Assembly (NCBI GenBank): GCA_036924085.1
Contig: JAVGWX010000018.1
Location: forward strand, 24,439,848-24,503,847
Length of the DNA: 64,000 bases
Direction: 5' to 3'
From: Ariolimax columbianus
Taxonomy: Eukaryota > Mollusca > Gastropoda > Stylommatophora > Arionidae
The position numbers were made by a program, and so were the translations under genes. Shown piece by piece: positions 53,601 through 63,985 of this stretch (positions are counted from its first letter, which is position 1; each line of letters opens with the position of its first letter). The notes under the pieces were generated by a model, which was given only the letters and a program-made list of their open reading frames with translations, had not been told where the DNA came from and searched no databases.

Positions 53601-53905
53601 CGTATGTTGTTAGTCCATCGTAATCGATGAGGACCACTTTGTCAGCATTCACTGTAAACTGTTCACATGAGGTCAAACATGGCTAAATAAGCCAATCTGA
53701 GCATTGAATTGTCTGTTGCACTTTATACAGGGAAATAAGACACCTCCTTCCACCGGGGTTGAAGAAGGGTTGGTGTGAGTTGACTTGCAGAGCGAGCGTC
53801 TCTGAATGGCCTCATCTATTCTTGATGACTCTTGTCTCAACACCCTCAGCAATAGTGCTGCGCCAGTCTGTGTGATTGGTGGCGATTCTTTCCTATCGAT
53901 TATAT
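53595..53905 (-). mobile_element. LINE C-terminal end with finger-like motif (mirror of 43,085-43,384)
   Basis: Minus strand 90-codon frame: TGAALLLRVLRQESSRIDE, then FPCIKCNRQFNAQIGLFSHV. Confidence 0.72.
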
Positions 53906-53914
53906 GATGACATA

Positions 53915-54070
53915 GAGGTAAGATTTTGTGTTTACTGTAGAACATCGATTAAATGGTGATAGAGGTACGATTTTGTATTTACTGTTGTACACCGATGATA
54001 TGATGACATAGAGTTAAGATTTTGTGTTTACTGTAGTACACCGATTATATGGTTGATTTAGAGGTAAGAT
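53915..54070. repeat. 49-bp satellite, outer diverged units (mirror)
   Basis: Three diverged units beyond the LINE end, matching 42,900-43,084. Confidence 0.78.
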
Positions 54071-54269
54071 TTCTCTTATACCGAGGATCATAGTTGTTTT
54101 TACTTGTGAATGCACAAGCCGACAAAGTGACATGTTGCTACTCAGATATTAAGCTCGCAATATCACTAGACCTTTAAAATAATAATGCGAATCAAAACTT
54201 AACATGCAATCCCCTAGTTGTGGATCCGATATGAAGTGTCGTCTGCCTCATTTGGAAGTAGGCCTGTTT

Positions 54270-54900
54270 CTTACAATTTATTGTTGTTTTACTTTTTATT
54301 TTACCCGACCCTGACAAACATGTCCGATCAGTTTGTTTTGCCTGACCAGACTTTGTTACGGTTCCAGAAGCATCGATGCTCATTCCCTTTTGCCCAATGC
54401 CATATACTGGTGTCTGGGCGTGTTAGTTGTTGTCTAGTGCCATACATAGTGTTCCATTTATCTGGCCTCATAGGAAGAAGCATTCTCCTAGCATCGTTAA
54501 GCGCCGATCACTCAAAGAGATAATGACCAACTGTGGCATATGGGCGTGTACACAGCTGGCACTGTGGTGTGTGTTGTGGTTGGATTATGTTCAGGTGCTT
54601 GTTACGTGGAATGTGTTTGGTTCTCAGCCAGAAAATGGTACTATGATTCTGTCTATGTGAGTTGATTGATGCTGTAATTTAGATTGGGGCTTATCGTTTG
54701 TGATCTCCATTCCCATGTTACCCATGGTCTATCTGTTCAGACAAGTCTCTGTGATTGCTGGTATGAGCTGCTTGGCTGTTTTATGGCTGTCGCAGCATGT
54801 GGCAATTCTTGTCTTTATCCCTTCTTTGCTAGTCTGTCCACCTTGTCGTTGTCATGTGTGCTAGTGTTCATAGATCCACTGTATGATAAATGAAAATGTG
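54270..54900 (-). mobile_element. Family B LINE 3' end (mirror of 42,090-42,690)
   Basis: The minus strand carries the same broken RNase H/Cys-His frames. The plus strand begins with TTTACCCGACCCTGACAAAC, the R-A-like terminal string. Confidence 0.77.
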
Positions 54901-54904
54901 GTCT

Positions 54905-55432
54905 GCGTTTAGAGATACTTGGATAAGATTAGGTCTACATCTATATATACTTGGATACGATCATGTCTACGTCTAGAGATGCTTGGATACGATTAGATCA
55001 ACATTTTGAGATACTTGGATAAGATTAGATCTACGTCTAGAGATACTTGGATAAGATTAGGTCTACGTCTAGAGATACTTGGATAAGTTTAGGTCTACGT
55101 GTTGAGATACTTGGATAAGATTAGGTCAACATCTACATATACTTGGATAAGATTAGGTCTACGTCTAGAAATACTGGAATAATATTAGGTCTACGTCTAG
55201 AAACACTTGGATAAGATTAGGTCAACATTTAGAGATAGTTGGATAAGATTAGGTCTACGTCTAGAAACACTTGGATAAGATTAGGTCAACATTTCGAGAT
55301 AGTTGGATAAGATTAGGTCTACGTCTAGAGATACTTGGAAAAGAGCAGGTCTACGTCTAGAGATACTTGGATAGGATTAGATCTACGTCTACAGATACTT
55401 GGATAAGATTAGGTTAACAACTAGAGATACTT
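54905..55432. repeat. 32-bp minisatellite (mirror, expanded)
   Basis: About 15 units of ATTAGGTCTACGTCTAGAGA, TACTTGGATAAG, compared with about 8 in the left arm. Confidence 0.9.
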
Positions 55433-55544
55433 TGATAAATATAAAATGGCTTTGTGACCACCAAAGAAAAGCCGTCAAATGCGGGTAAACTGGATGCGGT
55501 TAAAGCTAGCTAACTTAACACACCCGCTCACTGATACGTTAAGT

Positions 55545-55735
55545 CTATTTTCTTACTTTTTGAGTAGCTAGACCGTGGCTCTGGGTCATTAGTCGGTCAG
55601 AACTCGCCGTTACATTTTTCATTGCTACAGATTTTCGTTTGTAATAGATGCTCGAATCAGCTACATCTGTACAGTCATTCTTAACCAGGCCATATACTGG
55701 GAGTGGTCGCAATTGTTGGTATCTCAAGTAAGTTT
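55545..55735 (-). CDS. Possible exon, unknown (mirror of 41,505-41,690)
   Basis: The frame at 55,545-55,751 is open and differs from the left arm by one residue (MTQSHG for MTPSHG). Support is weak, as for the left copy. Confidence 0.22.
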
Positions 55736-55754
55736 CTTTGTTTATGGGCAATAT

Positions 55755-56110
55755 TGTGAGTTTGAATGTTCAAGTTTGATTTATGTGGACTATTGTGAAA
55801 GTTTGAAGGCTCTAGCTTGATTTCTGTGGCTTACTGTGAAAGTTTGAAGGTTCTAACTTGATTTATGTGGACTACTGTGAACGTTTGAAGGTTCTAACTT
55901 GATTTCTGTGGACTACTGTGAAAGTTTGAATGTTCTAGCTTGGTTTATGTGTACAACAGTGAGATTTTGAATGTTCCAATTCGACTTCTGTGGATTACTG
56001 TGAAAGTGTCAAGGCTCTAGCTTAATTTATGGGGACAGCTGTGAGAGGTTGAAAGTTTTTATCTTAGTTTCTGTGGACGTGACAATGTTCAAAGGTTCTA
56101 GCTTAATTTG
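55755..56110. repeat. 42-bp minisatellite, AATCAAGTTAGAACC type (mirror)
   Basis: About 8 units of GTGAAAGTTTGAAGGTTCTA, ACTTGATTTATGTGGACTACT. Two fewer than on the left. Confidence 0.87.
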
Positions 56111-56129
56111 TTTGCGTGCTATTGCTGTT

Positions 56130-56290
56130 TTAGTAGATCAAGTCTGGGCCACACAGTTATTACACACTGAGATCTGCCAAAACAATCAAGTCTGGGCCAC
56201 ACAGTTATTACACACTGAGATCTCTGCCAAAACAATCAAGTCTGTGCCACACAGTTATTACACACTGAGATCTGTCAAAACATCAATTTT
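56130..56290. repeat. About 52-bp tandem repeat, three copies, right arm
   Basis: AATCAAGTCTGGGCCACACA, GTTATTACACACTGAGATCT recurs three times. The left arm equivalent (40,740-40,900) is less repetitive. Confidence 0.85.
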
Positions 56291-56417
56291 CTGCCTTACC
56301 GTTGCTACACACATAACTATCTCTCAAAACAATCATCTCTCGGCCTACTGTTACTACACTGTTATAAAAGACCAGTTTTATGTAAAAGTAAATTTGTTAA
56401 CGCGAATTTTGATATAT

Positions 56418-56636
56418 TTAAAGTAAATTAGTTTTGTGTGAAAGTGGATTTATCTTTTTAGGTTCTTGGATGTCATCATGCAAACGAGCCATATTAGCTT
56501 CCTGCAGAAGTAGATATATAATAATACTGTCATATCCTCCAAAGACATGAATGTGCTCTTCAAACTCATCATTTAATAATGAAGTAGATTCTTTCCATTT
56601 GTTTGACAGGAAGACGAAATATTTATTGAATCGCCA
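56418..56636 (-). CDS. Candidate terminal exon (mirror of 40,481-40,699)
   Basis: The acceptor (AG at 56,637-56,638 on the minus strand) and 72-codon frame are kept, and the protein is identical to the left arm from WRFNKYF to the stop. Unknown family. Confidence 0.4.
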   Translation of the reverse strand, partial: WRFNKYFVFLSNKWKESTSLLNDEFEEHIHVFGGYDSIIIYLLLQEANMARLHDDIQEPKKINPLSHKTNLL

Positions 56637-56689
56637 CTGAAATATGACAACATCGAATACACATTGCACATGGGGAACTGAGACCTACG

Positions 56690-56865
56690 CCCGGTCAGGT
56701 AAAACATACCCATCAGACAATGTTAGTTAAGGTCATGTAAAACATACCCATCAGACAATGTTAGTTAAGGTCAGGTAAAACATACTCATCAGACAATGTT
56801 AGCCGGGGTCAGGTAAATCATACTGATCAGACAATGTTAATTAGGGTCAGGTAAACACACTGACG
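56690..56865. repeat. 38-bp minisatellite (mirror)
   Basis: About 4 units of AAAACATACCCATCAGACAA, TGTTAGTTAAGGTCAGGT. Confidence 0.87.
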
Positions 56866-56899
56866 AAGGACCTCTTCCCCCCCCCCCCCCAAAAAAAAA

Positions 56900-57396
56900 G
56901 AGTAGTGGTACAGTGGGTTCCATCCCACTGCAACGAAGAGGCAGACAGACTGGCAAAAGAAGGTGTAAGACTACCACAACCAGATTCTAGTGTGACTTAT
57001 GAAGAGTCCAAAAGGCTTATTAGGGCCAGATAGATGGACACGTGGGAAATAGAGCATGCTGGCTACACAAAAAATGATGCCTATTACCAGTTGAACAGAA
57101 GAGAGCAGGTAGTGGTCTTCAGACTCCGCACAGGTCACAACAGACTAAGGTACCATCTATTCAATAAACTGAAGATAGGTGCTACTGATGAATGCACTTG
57201 TGGTACAGGGAAAATGACTCCTGAACATTTGCTGCAAAATCGCCCGACATACGAGGACCAGAGAAAGCACATGTGCCCATCACCAGTGCCAACACTAGAC
57301 AAGCTCTATGGCAGTGTCGACAGCCTCAGGAAGGATGGCCGCTACTTTCTTAGAACAAATTCAAGTTGACGTCTGACAGCGTACGATGAAGAAGAA
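56900..57396 (+). mobile_element. Family A LINE copy 6 (mirror of 39,656-40,165)
   Basis: Plus strand: VVQWVPSHC, then a 12-base deletion, NEEADRLAKEGVRLPQP, NRREQVVVFRLRTGHNR, CTCGTGKMTPEH, tail GCGTACGATGAAGAAGAAGG. A TAG near 57,031 breaks the frame. Preceded by a C run and A run (56,877-56,899). Confidence 0.9.
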
Positions 57397-57399
57397 GGA

Positions 57400-57740
57400 G
57401 GATGTTGTTGTTCAATGCCCACAGTGAGTAAGTTTACTCTTTTGTGCGCCCTGAAAAGAGTGTTAAGTGGCAGGTTGTGGTAGCTTTCGTCCCATCCCTG
57501 TCATGCCGTTGAAGGTGGCCTTCCTGGTGGTTTTTCATCTGCGTTGCGCTCACTATTACGGAGATCACACCTCGTCAGCCAGACTGCCTGAAAACGGCCT
57601 GTTTCCAGAAAACGCTAAATGGAAGAGAGACTGTGGTCTTGGTCAGTGAATTGTGCCTGACCCTGACACAACATCCTGGTCAGTATGTTGTGCCTGACCC
57701 TGACACGACGTCCTGGCCAGTATGTTGTGCCTGGCTAGAC
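57400..57740 (-). repeat. R-A interspersed repeat (mirror of 39,346-39,655)
   Basis: Starts GATGTTGTTGTTCAATGCCC and includes AGTTTACTCTTTTGTGCGCC. It has one extra terminal unit (GTATGTTGTGCCTGACCCTG) compared with the left arm. Confidence 0.75.
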
Positions 57741-57769
57741 TAGCGTCTCAGTTACCCGTATGCAGCACA

Positions 57770-58115
57770 TGAGCTGCAGCGGTCAGCGACCCATAGCTGA
57801 CTGCTAGCGCCAGAGCCAGCGAACCAGAGCTGTCAAGACCCGTCTACACCTCCACGCGATGATCCTGGATAACAGGCTGGAACAGAGCAGACTGGCTAAG
57901 GAGAAGGGATGGAAGAGGGAATGCTAACCCGGTACTCAAAAAATGGTTGCTTAAGGCAGATGTGTTGGACTGAAAGGTGCAAATATCGCAGTCAAGCTGT
58001 AAACTACGACACAACGCATTCCTTTCTCTGGACTACATTCTGCTGCATAATCCCTTTGAGGGTTTAGTAGCGGGAGATTGAGAACGAACGAAGCCAAGCC
58101 AAGCCAAGTTCCCCG
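57770..58115 (-). repeat. R-G interspersed repeat (mirror of 38,985-39,345)
   Basis: Same blocks reversed, ending GAACGAACGAAGCCAAGCCA. Confidence 0.75.
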
Positions 58116-58554
58116 TATGGCAAGATAACTTCTAAATGTCTATCCTTGTAGCATCACTGATTTTTTATTAAGCCTAAATAAGCAAAATCTACAGAACAGC
58201 TCTGAATTTTGGTAAAAAAATAGCTCATCCTTGCTATGGGCAATAAACATGGCTGTAACTCTTTTAGAGTGGCTCACCAGTCCTGCAATTTAGGTTAACG
58301 ATTTTTTAACAACGCACTAATTCACCGCTATTTCTACACAACAATGCGTACCAAACCAAAATATATTGTATTTCTTAAACAGTATTAGCTTTTTTCTTAA
58401 AAAGAAAAAATGTATTGCTATTAGAGGCATGGCGTTCGTGTCCTAAACATTCTTGGTAGTTTTAGCACTGAAGTACCATTTATCGATGGCTTTAGTAGGT
58501 TTAACTTGTGGCAGTGGAGCTCCATTGAGATTCACCATCACAAGCTCCACATGA
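58116..58554. other. Unique spacer (mirror of 38,596-38,984), with about 50 extra bases
   Basis: 58,503-58,554 (GGCAGTGGAGCTCCATTGAG...) has no partner in the left arm. Confidence 0.5.
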
Positions 58555-58955
58555 ACTAGATAGTATTTCACTATCCACATGACCTAGATAGCATTTCACT
58601 ATCCACATGACCTAGATAGTATTTCACTATCCACATGACCTAGCTAGCATTTCACTATCCACATGACCTAGATAGTATTTCACTATCCACATAACCTAGA
58701 TAGTATTTCACTATCCACACGTCCTAGATAGTATTTCACTATCCACATGACCTAGATAGTATTTCACTATCCACATGACCTCGATAGCATTTCACTATCC
58801 ACGTAACGTAGATACTATTTCACTATTCACATGTCCTAGATAGTATTTCACTATCAATATGTCCTAGATAGTATTTCGCTATCTACATGTCCTAGATAGT
58901 ATTTCACTCTCCACATGACCTAGATAGTATTTCGCTATCTACATGTCCTAAGATG
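58555..58955. repeat. 28-bp satellite (mirror, contracted)
   Basis: About 14 units of CCTAGATAGTATTTCACTAT, CCACATGA, compared with about 50 in the left arm. Confidence 0.93.
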
Positions 58956-59039
58956 TAGACCAAAACCGAACTTTACTTTCCTACCTATTATCTTATTATC
59001 CACATGTTAACAGACGGGACCTGAGCATTAATATTCTGT

Positions 59040-59335
59040 GTAGGGCTTTTAGAAGAGCTCTTGGCCACTGTCAAAAGAAGAAAACTCGTTTGGGCACGGT
59101 CACATATCGAGATCAAATGGTCTTGCAAATACAATGCTGCATGGAAAGGTGCAAGGTAGACGACGAAGAAGTCGTCCCAAAAAGAGGTGGGAGGACAACA
59201 TAAAACAATAGACCAATCTCCGACCAGAAGAGGCACAGGCAGCAGCCGCTGACAATGAAGTGTGGCGTAGAGTTGCGAGGAAGTCTTCATGTGTGCCCCA
59301 TCGACCTCACCGGATATGGTATGACCTGATCTAAT
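59040..59335 (+). mobile_element. Family C LINE 3' end (mirror of 36,832-37,125)
   Basis: Plus strand in two frames: LVWARSHIEIKWSCKYN and SNGLANTMLHGKVQGRRRR, then SRPKKRWEDNIK, EEAQAAADNEVWRR. Confidence 0.84.
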
Positions 59336-59454
59336 AGTACTTTATTATCCACATGTTAGTAGACCTACCATGAGAAATATTGTTCAACATTTTCAATCTT
59401 TCGATTCATATTTTAACAGATCAACATCGATCTTTACTGTCCTACATAGTGTCT

Positions 59455-59700
59455 TCGTTCAGTTCAGTTCATCCTGTGATCTCTTGAGATTGTTGGGGCA
59501 CTCCTGCTGACACCTCCACAATCCTGCGCCATCCCTCTCTGTCTGTGGTTGCTTTTTTTGCCTCCCTCAGTCATAGGCTAGTCTATTCATAGATGTTATC
59601 TTCCCATAATTTTCTCGGACATTCTCGTTTTCGCTTGCTTTAAACTATGCCCTGTAGTATAGTATCTGCAAGTCCCTTTGACCTTGAGACATGGTCATAA
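59455..59700 (-). mobile_element. Family C-like LINE 3' end (mirror of 36,468-36,712)
   Basis: The plus strand starts GTTCAGTTCAGTTC (reversed tail). The minus strand gives DREGWRRIVEVSAGVPQQSQ. Confidence 0.78.
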
Positions 59701-59869
59701 TATCTTACTATCCAAATTTCTAAGATGAATGTTGAATTTTAATGTCCTACATAATATCTTACTATCCAAATTTCTAACAGATGAATGTTGAATTTTAATG
59801 TCCTACATAATATCTTACTTTCCAAATTTTTAACAGACCAATGTTGAATTTTAATGTCCTACATCTTCC

Positions 59870-60065
59870 ACTGATGGCTTACAATGCTGGTAGATCTGGC
59901 TACAGAACAAGGGTGAGGCCGCGAGGTAGGTGGATAGATGACAGAGTGATTGTGCAATGACAAGGGCTCACATTGACCGACGCAACACTCTTGGCGCAGG
60001 ATAGACGACTCAAGCGCCCCACGACGCTAAACGGCACAAGTGGAAAGAAAACTAACTAACTAACA
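59870..60065 (+). mobile_element. Family D LINE short 3' end (mirror of 36,155-36,355)
   Basis: Ends AAGTGGAAAGAAAACTAACTAACTAAC. Confidence 0.78.
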
Positions 60066-60830
60066 TAATATCTTACTATCCAAATTTCTAACAGACCAAT
60101 GTTGAATTTGAATGTCCTATATAATATCTTACTTTCCACATTTATAACAGAGTGACACCGTTTGTTAGTGAACTCATGTTATCTTGATGCCTACATGTTA
60201 ACAGACTGACAACAATCATTAATATCCTAAGTAATATACTATACACATGTTTATAAGACCTACACAGAGACTTACTGTTAAAAATTGAATCTTACATTTG
60301 GCATTTAAAAAGACTGACAATAACCTTTAATATCCTACATAGAATCTTACTTTCCACCGGGCAACATATTAACATCAGATTAACAGACCTTACCAAGCTT
60401 TTATGTCCTACATAGCATTTTACTGTATCCATGTTAACAGACTGACACCTATCTTTTTGGTCTTACATAGCATTTTACTGTATCCATGTTAGCAGACTGA
60501 CATCTATCTTTATTGTTCTACATAGCATTTTTACTGTATCCATGTTAGCAGACTGACACCTATTTTTATTGCTCTACATAGCATTTTACTGTATCTATGT
60601 TAGCAGACTAACATCTAACTTTATTGTCCTACATAGAATTTTAATGTATCCATGTTAGCAGACTGACATCTATCTTTATTGTCCTACATAGCATCATCAT
60701 AGTATCTGAATGTCAACAGATTTGATCCAACACTGGGATTTAATATCTAACATAGTATTTACTATCACCATGTTAACAGACTAACTCTGAGATTTAATAT
60801 CCTACATAGTATCTACTATCCAAGTGTTTA
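60066..60830. repeat. 55-bp satellite (mirror of 35,225-36,154)
   Basis: The most regular units at 60,400-60,710: TTTTACTGTATCCATGTTAG, CAGACTGACACCTATCTTTA, TTGTCCTACATAGCA. Fewer regular units than the left arm. Confidence 0.87.
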
Positions 60831-61069
60831 GAGCAGCAAAGATGGCACTATAATTGGCTATGGTTCTACATTGCTCTTCTGTTTTAGTTCATTATAGATG
60901 CCGCCAGACCATGGATTTGCCAGGAATTCACACTGGTTGACGACTTACGCTTGTGTTCTAGGAAATGTGTTGTTGTTTTCCATTTGGACTGGTTAGTTTG
61001 ATCGCTTTGTATTTTCTTCCTGGAATTGGACATCGGCTATATGAATAGTACTACGCTTAAACATGTGTC
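60831..61069. other. Unique spacer (mirror of 35,018-35,224)
   Basis: No coding signal recognised. Confidence 0.45.
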
Positions 61070-61320
61070 ATATTTCACGGACTAGTTCACACGGCTGAAC
61101 TTTACGAGATTGGCGCCCTTCGCCCTAGCTGAAGACAGTGTCAGCTCTGTTATATGAAATTTAGACACTACTATAATGAACTGCCACCTGGATAGAGATG
61201 GGCTCCCTCAGGTGTGTAGCAGCCCAAGACACACTGTTGTTGTATGGTGAGAACTGGTACTACAAACTGCAATAACGGTGCCTCAACAACCTTCTAGGTT
61301 ATGGGACTGATGATGATGTT
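61070..61320 (+). mobile_element. Short LINE-like 3' end, right arm only
   Basis: Near its end TGCCTCAACAACCTTCTAGG encodes a QQPSRL-type terminus as in family C relatives, followed by GATGATGATG, a possible tail repeat. The left arm has family A copy 3 at this place instead. The identity is tentative. Confidence 0.4.
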
Positions 61321-61417
61321 AACAGACCAACACTGATGTTTAATATCCTACATAGTATTTACTATCCACATGATAACAGACTAACTCTGAGATTTCATAT
61401 CCAACATAGTATTTCAA

Positions 61418-62005
61418 TGAGATCAAGTATGTGGGCAGTATTTTTTCCACAGACGGCAAGATCAACAAGGAAATTGAGACTAGGTGTCAGAAAGAATCTG
61501 CGGTAACTTATCGGATGTCACCACAGCTTAGGCACACGAGCATTAGTTTGGCAAAAAAGGAAAAACTGACAAACAGTATATTTATGCAGACTCTGTGCTA
61601 CCAGTGTGAAACATGGTCTCTGTCTAGGGCATGGGGAAGCAGAATTTCCACTTGTGAATGGAAGGTCATCAGTGTTATCAAGAAAAAAGAAATGCGGATG
61701 AACGACATTCGTAGTATGGTCGGCACTACGACTTGTGCCGTTCACACTTCTAGGCAGAAAATAAGTTGGTTTGGTCATCTCATGAGAATGCACCCTCATC
61801 AGATTCCACTGATGGCTTACAGTGCTGGCAGATCTGGCTATAGTACAAGGGGGTGGCTGTGAGGTAGGTGGATAGATGATAGAGTGATTGTGCAGCGAAA
61901 CTGGCTCACATTGGCCGACACAACGCACTTGGGGCAGGATAGACGAATTAAGTATCCCATAACGTTCAACGACACAAGTGGAAAAAAACAGACTAAACTA
62001 ACTAA
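61418..62005 (+). mobile_element. Family D LINE C-terminus and tail (mirror of 33,845-34,456)
   Basis: 143-codon frame: GSIFSTDGKINKEIETRCQK, LCYQCETWSLSRAWGSRIS, SRQKISWFGHLMRMHPHQIP. The residues CET and WSLS fit the expected family text better than the left arm. The tail is CTAACTAACT. Confidence 0.88.
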
Positions 62006-62089
62006 CTAGCATAGTACTCTTCTTTCCATATGTAAAGAGACTGATACCGAGCTTTAACGTCTTACAAAGTGTCTAACTGTCCCCTATTT

Positions 62090-62990
62090 TAACAGACAAG
62101 CACCGGGATATAATGTCATCTGTCCCCATGTTAACAGACCAGCACCAAGATATAATGTCATCTGTTCCCATGTTAACAGACCAGCACGATATATAATGTC
62201 ATCCGTTCCCTTGTGAACAGATCAGCACCAAGATATAACGTCATCTGTCCCCATGTTAACAGACCAGCACCAAGATATAATGTCATCTGTCCCCATGTTA
62301 ACAGACCAGCACCAAGATATAATGTTATCTGTCACCATGAAAACAGACCAGCAACCAGATATAATGTCATCTGTCTCCATGTTAACAGACCAGCAACCAG
62401 ATATAATGTCACCTGTCCCCATGTTAACAGACCAGCACCAAGATATAACGTCATCTGTCCCCATGTTAACAGACTAGCACCAAGATATAATGTCATCTGT
62501 CCCCATGTTAACAGACCAGCACTAAGATATAATGTTATCTGTCACCATGATAACAGACCAGCAACCAGATATAATGTCATCTGTCCCCATGTTAACAGAA
62601 CAGCACCAAGATATAATGTCATCTGTCCCCATGTTAACAGACCAGAACCAAGATATAATGTCATCTGTCCCCATGTTAACAGACCAGCAAGCAGATATAA
62701 TGTCACCTGTCCCCATGTTAACAGACCAGCACCAAGATATAATGTCATCTGTCCCCATGTTAACAGAACAGCACCAAGATATAATGTCATCTGTCCCCAT
62801 GTTAACAGACCAGAACCAAGATATAATGTAATCTGTCCCCATGTTAACAGACCAGCAAGCAGATATAATGTCACCTGTCCCCATGTTAACAGACCAGCAC
62901 CAAGATATAATGTCATATGTCCCCATGTTAACAGACCTGCACCAAAGATATAATGTCATCTGTCTCCATGTTAACAGACCAGCACGATGA
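62090..62990. repeat. 42-bp satellite (mirror, expanded)
   Basis: About 21 units of CCATGTTAACAGACCAGCAC, CAAGATATAATGTCATCTGTCC. A higher-order block of several units (containing GACCAGAACCAAG and GACCAGCAAGCAG variants) is duplicated at 62,590-62,700 and 62,760-62,880. Long open frames on both strands come from the 14-codon period. Confidence 0.94.
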
Positions 62991-63117
62991 TATAATGGTC
63001 ACACCTACAAACTTTCTATGCATATATTCATAGACTGACACCAATCTTTGTTGTTCTGCGTTTTCTTTGTATCCACATTTCAACAAATCTAGACTGATGA
63101 AGAATTTTACGATCCTA

Positions 63118-63375
63118 AGTGGGGACGGCGAGAGCTAGTGGTTAAGTGACACGGCTCACACCCTGAAGGTGTTGGGTTTGATCCCCATCACAGCACTGGC
63201 CGTTACCCTGGTGAAGCAAACCCTTAGAAAATGCAAGAGGAAGCAGACCGTAAGATAAAATGCATGCCAAAGTCGGATGCACTGGGCCAACAGGCACAAA
63301 ATAAAAACCAAAGTGCAGCGCACAAAACCTTGGGGTATAGAGAAATAAAGTGAACGCCAAAAAAACAAACAAACA
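63118..63375 (+). mobile_element. tRNA-derived SINE, copy 4 (mirror of 32,897-33,157)
   Basis: Box A-like GAGCTAGTGGTTAAGTGACA and box B-like GGTTTGATCCC (one change from the left arm), the body, then AAAAAAACAAACAAACAAAC. Confidence 0.88.
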
Positions 63376-63644
63376 AACTATCCTACGCAGTATCTTATCG
63401 ACCACGTGTTAACAGACTGGTAACTTAATACAAGTGTATAAATTCATTTTTTTTTTTTTCTAATCACAAACCGGCCCCTATGGTCGACCCAGCCACAGAA
63501 ATTGGGTACCAGAAAAATCTGGGACGTAAAGGCGGCTGGCGTGATGCTGACCACATCATCCACTATATGCTGTTGGTTACAAAATAATATGTGCCTAATA
63601 CAATATTTCCTATGCGCCGCATAGCGTGACGGGATCTTTTATAA

Positions 63645-63985
63645 TTAATTAATGAAAAGGATAAATTAGACTATACCAAGTACTTCAAAGCACGGCCGAC
63701 TACAAGAACAAGAGAGCACGGCCGACTACAAGAACAAGAGGGCACGGCCGACTACAAGAGCAAGAGAGCACAGCTACAAATTGTTTAAAGATAGGTCCCT
63801 ATTAGATATTAGGAAATATGTTTTTAAGTGAGAGAGAGGTGAATTCTTGGAATGCATTGTCGCAGGATGTAGTAGAAGTAGAGTCTGTTAATGCATTCAC
63901 AAATAGAAATAAACTGGTTGTATACAGACTCTGAAGAGCCTTCTAAACCAGTACAATGAAGTTAAGTTAAGGTCAATCATGAACA
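63645..63985 (+). mobile_element. CR1-like LINE 3' end (mirror of 32,278-32,660)
   Basis: Plus strand: 26-bp repeats ACAAGAACAAGAGAGCACGG, then a KLFKDRSLLDIRKYVF-like segment, CAGACTCTGAAGAGCCTTCT and a TTAAGTTAAG tail. Three repeat units against four on the left. Confidence 0.82.

Noticed and set aside
62213..62953. 246-codon repetitive ORF and overlapping frames on both strands (also 33,285-33,780)
   Set aside because: A by-product of the 42-bp satellite (14 codons). Several frames on both strands are open at once, which real genes do not show.
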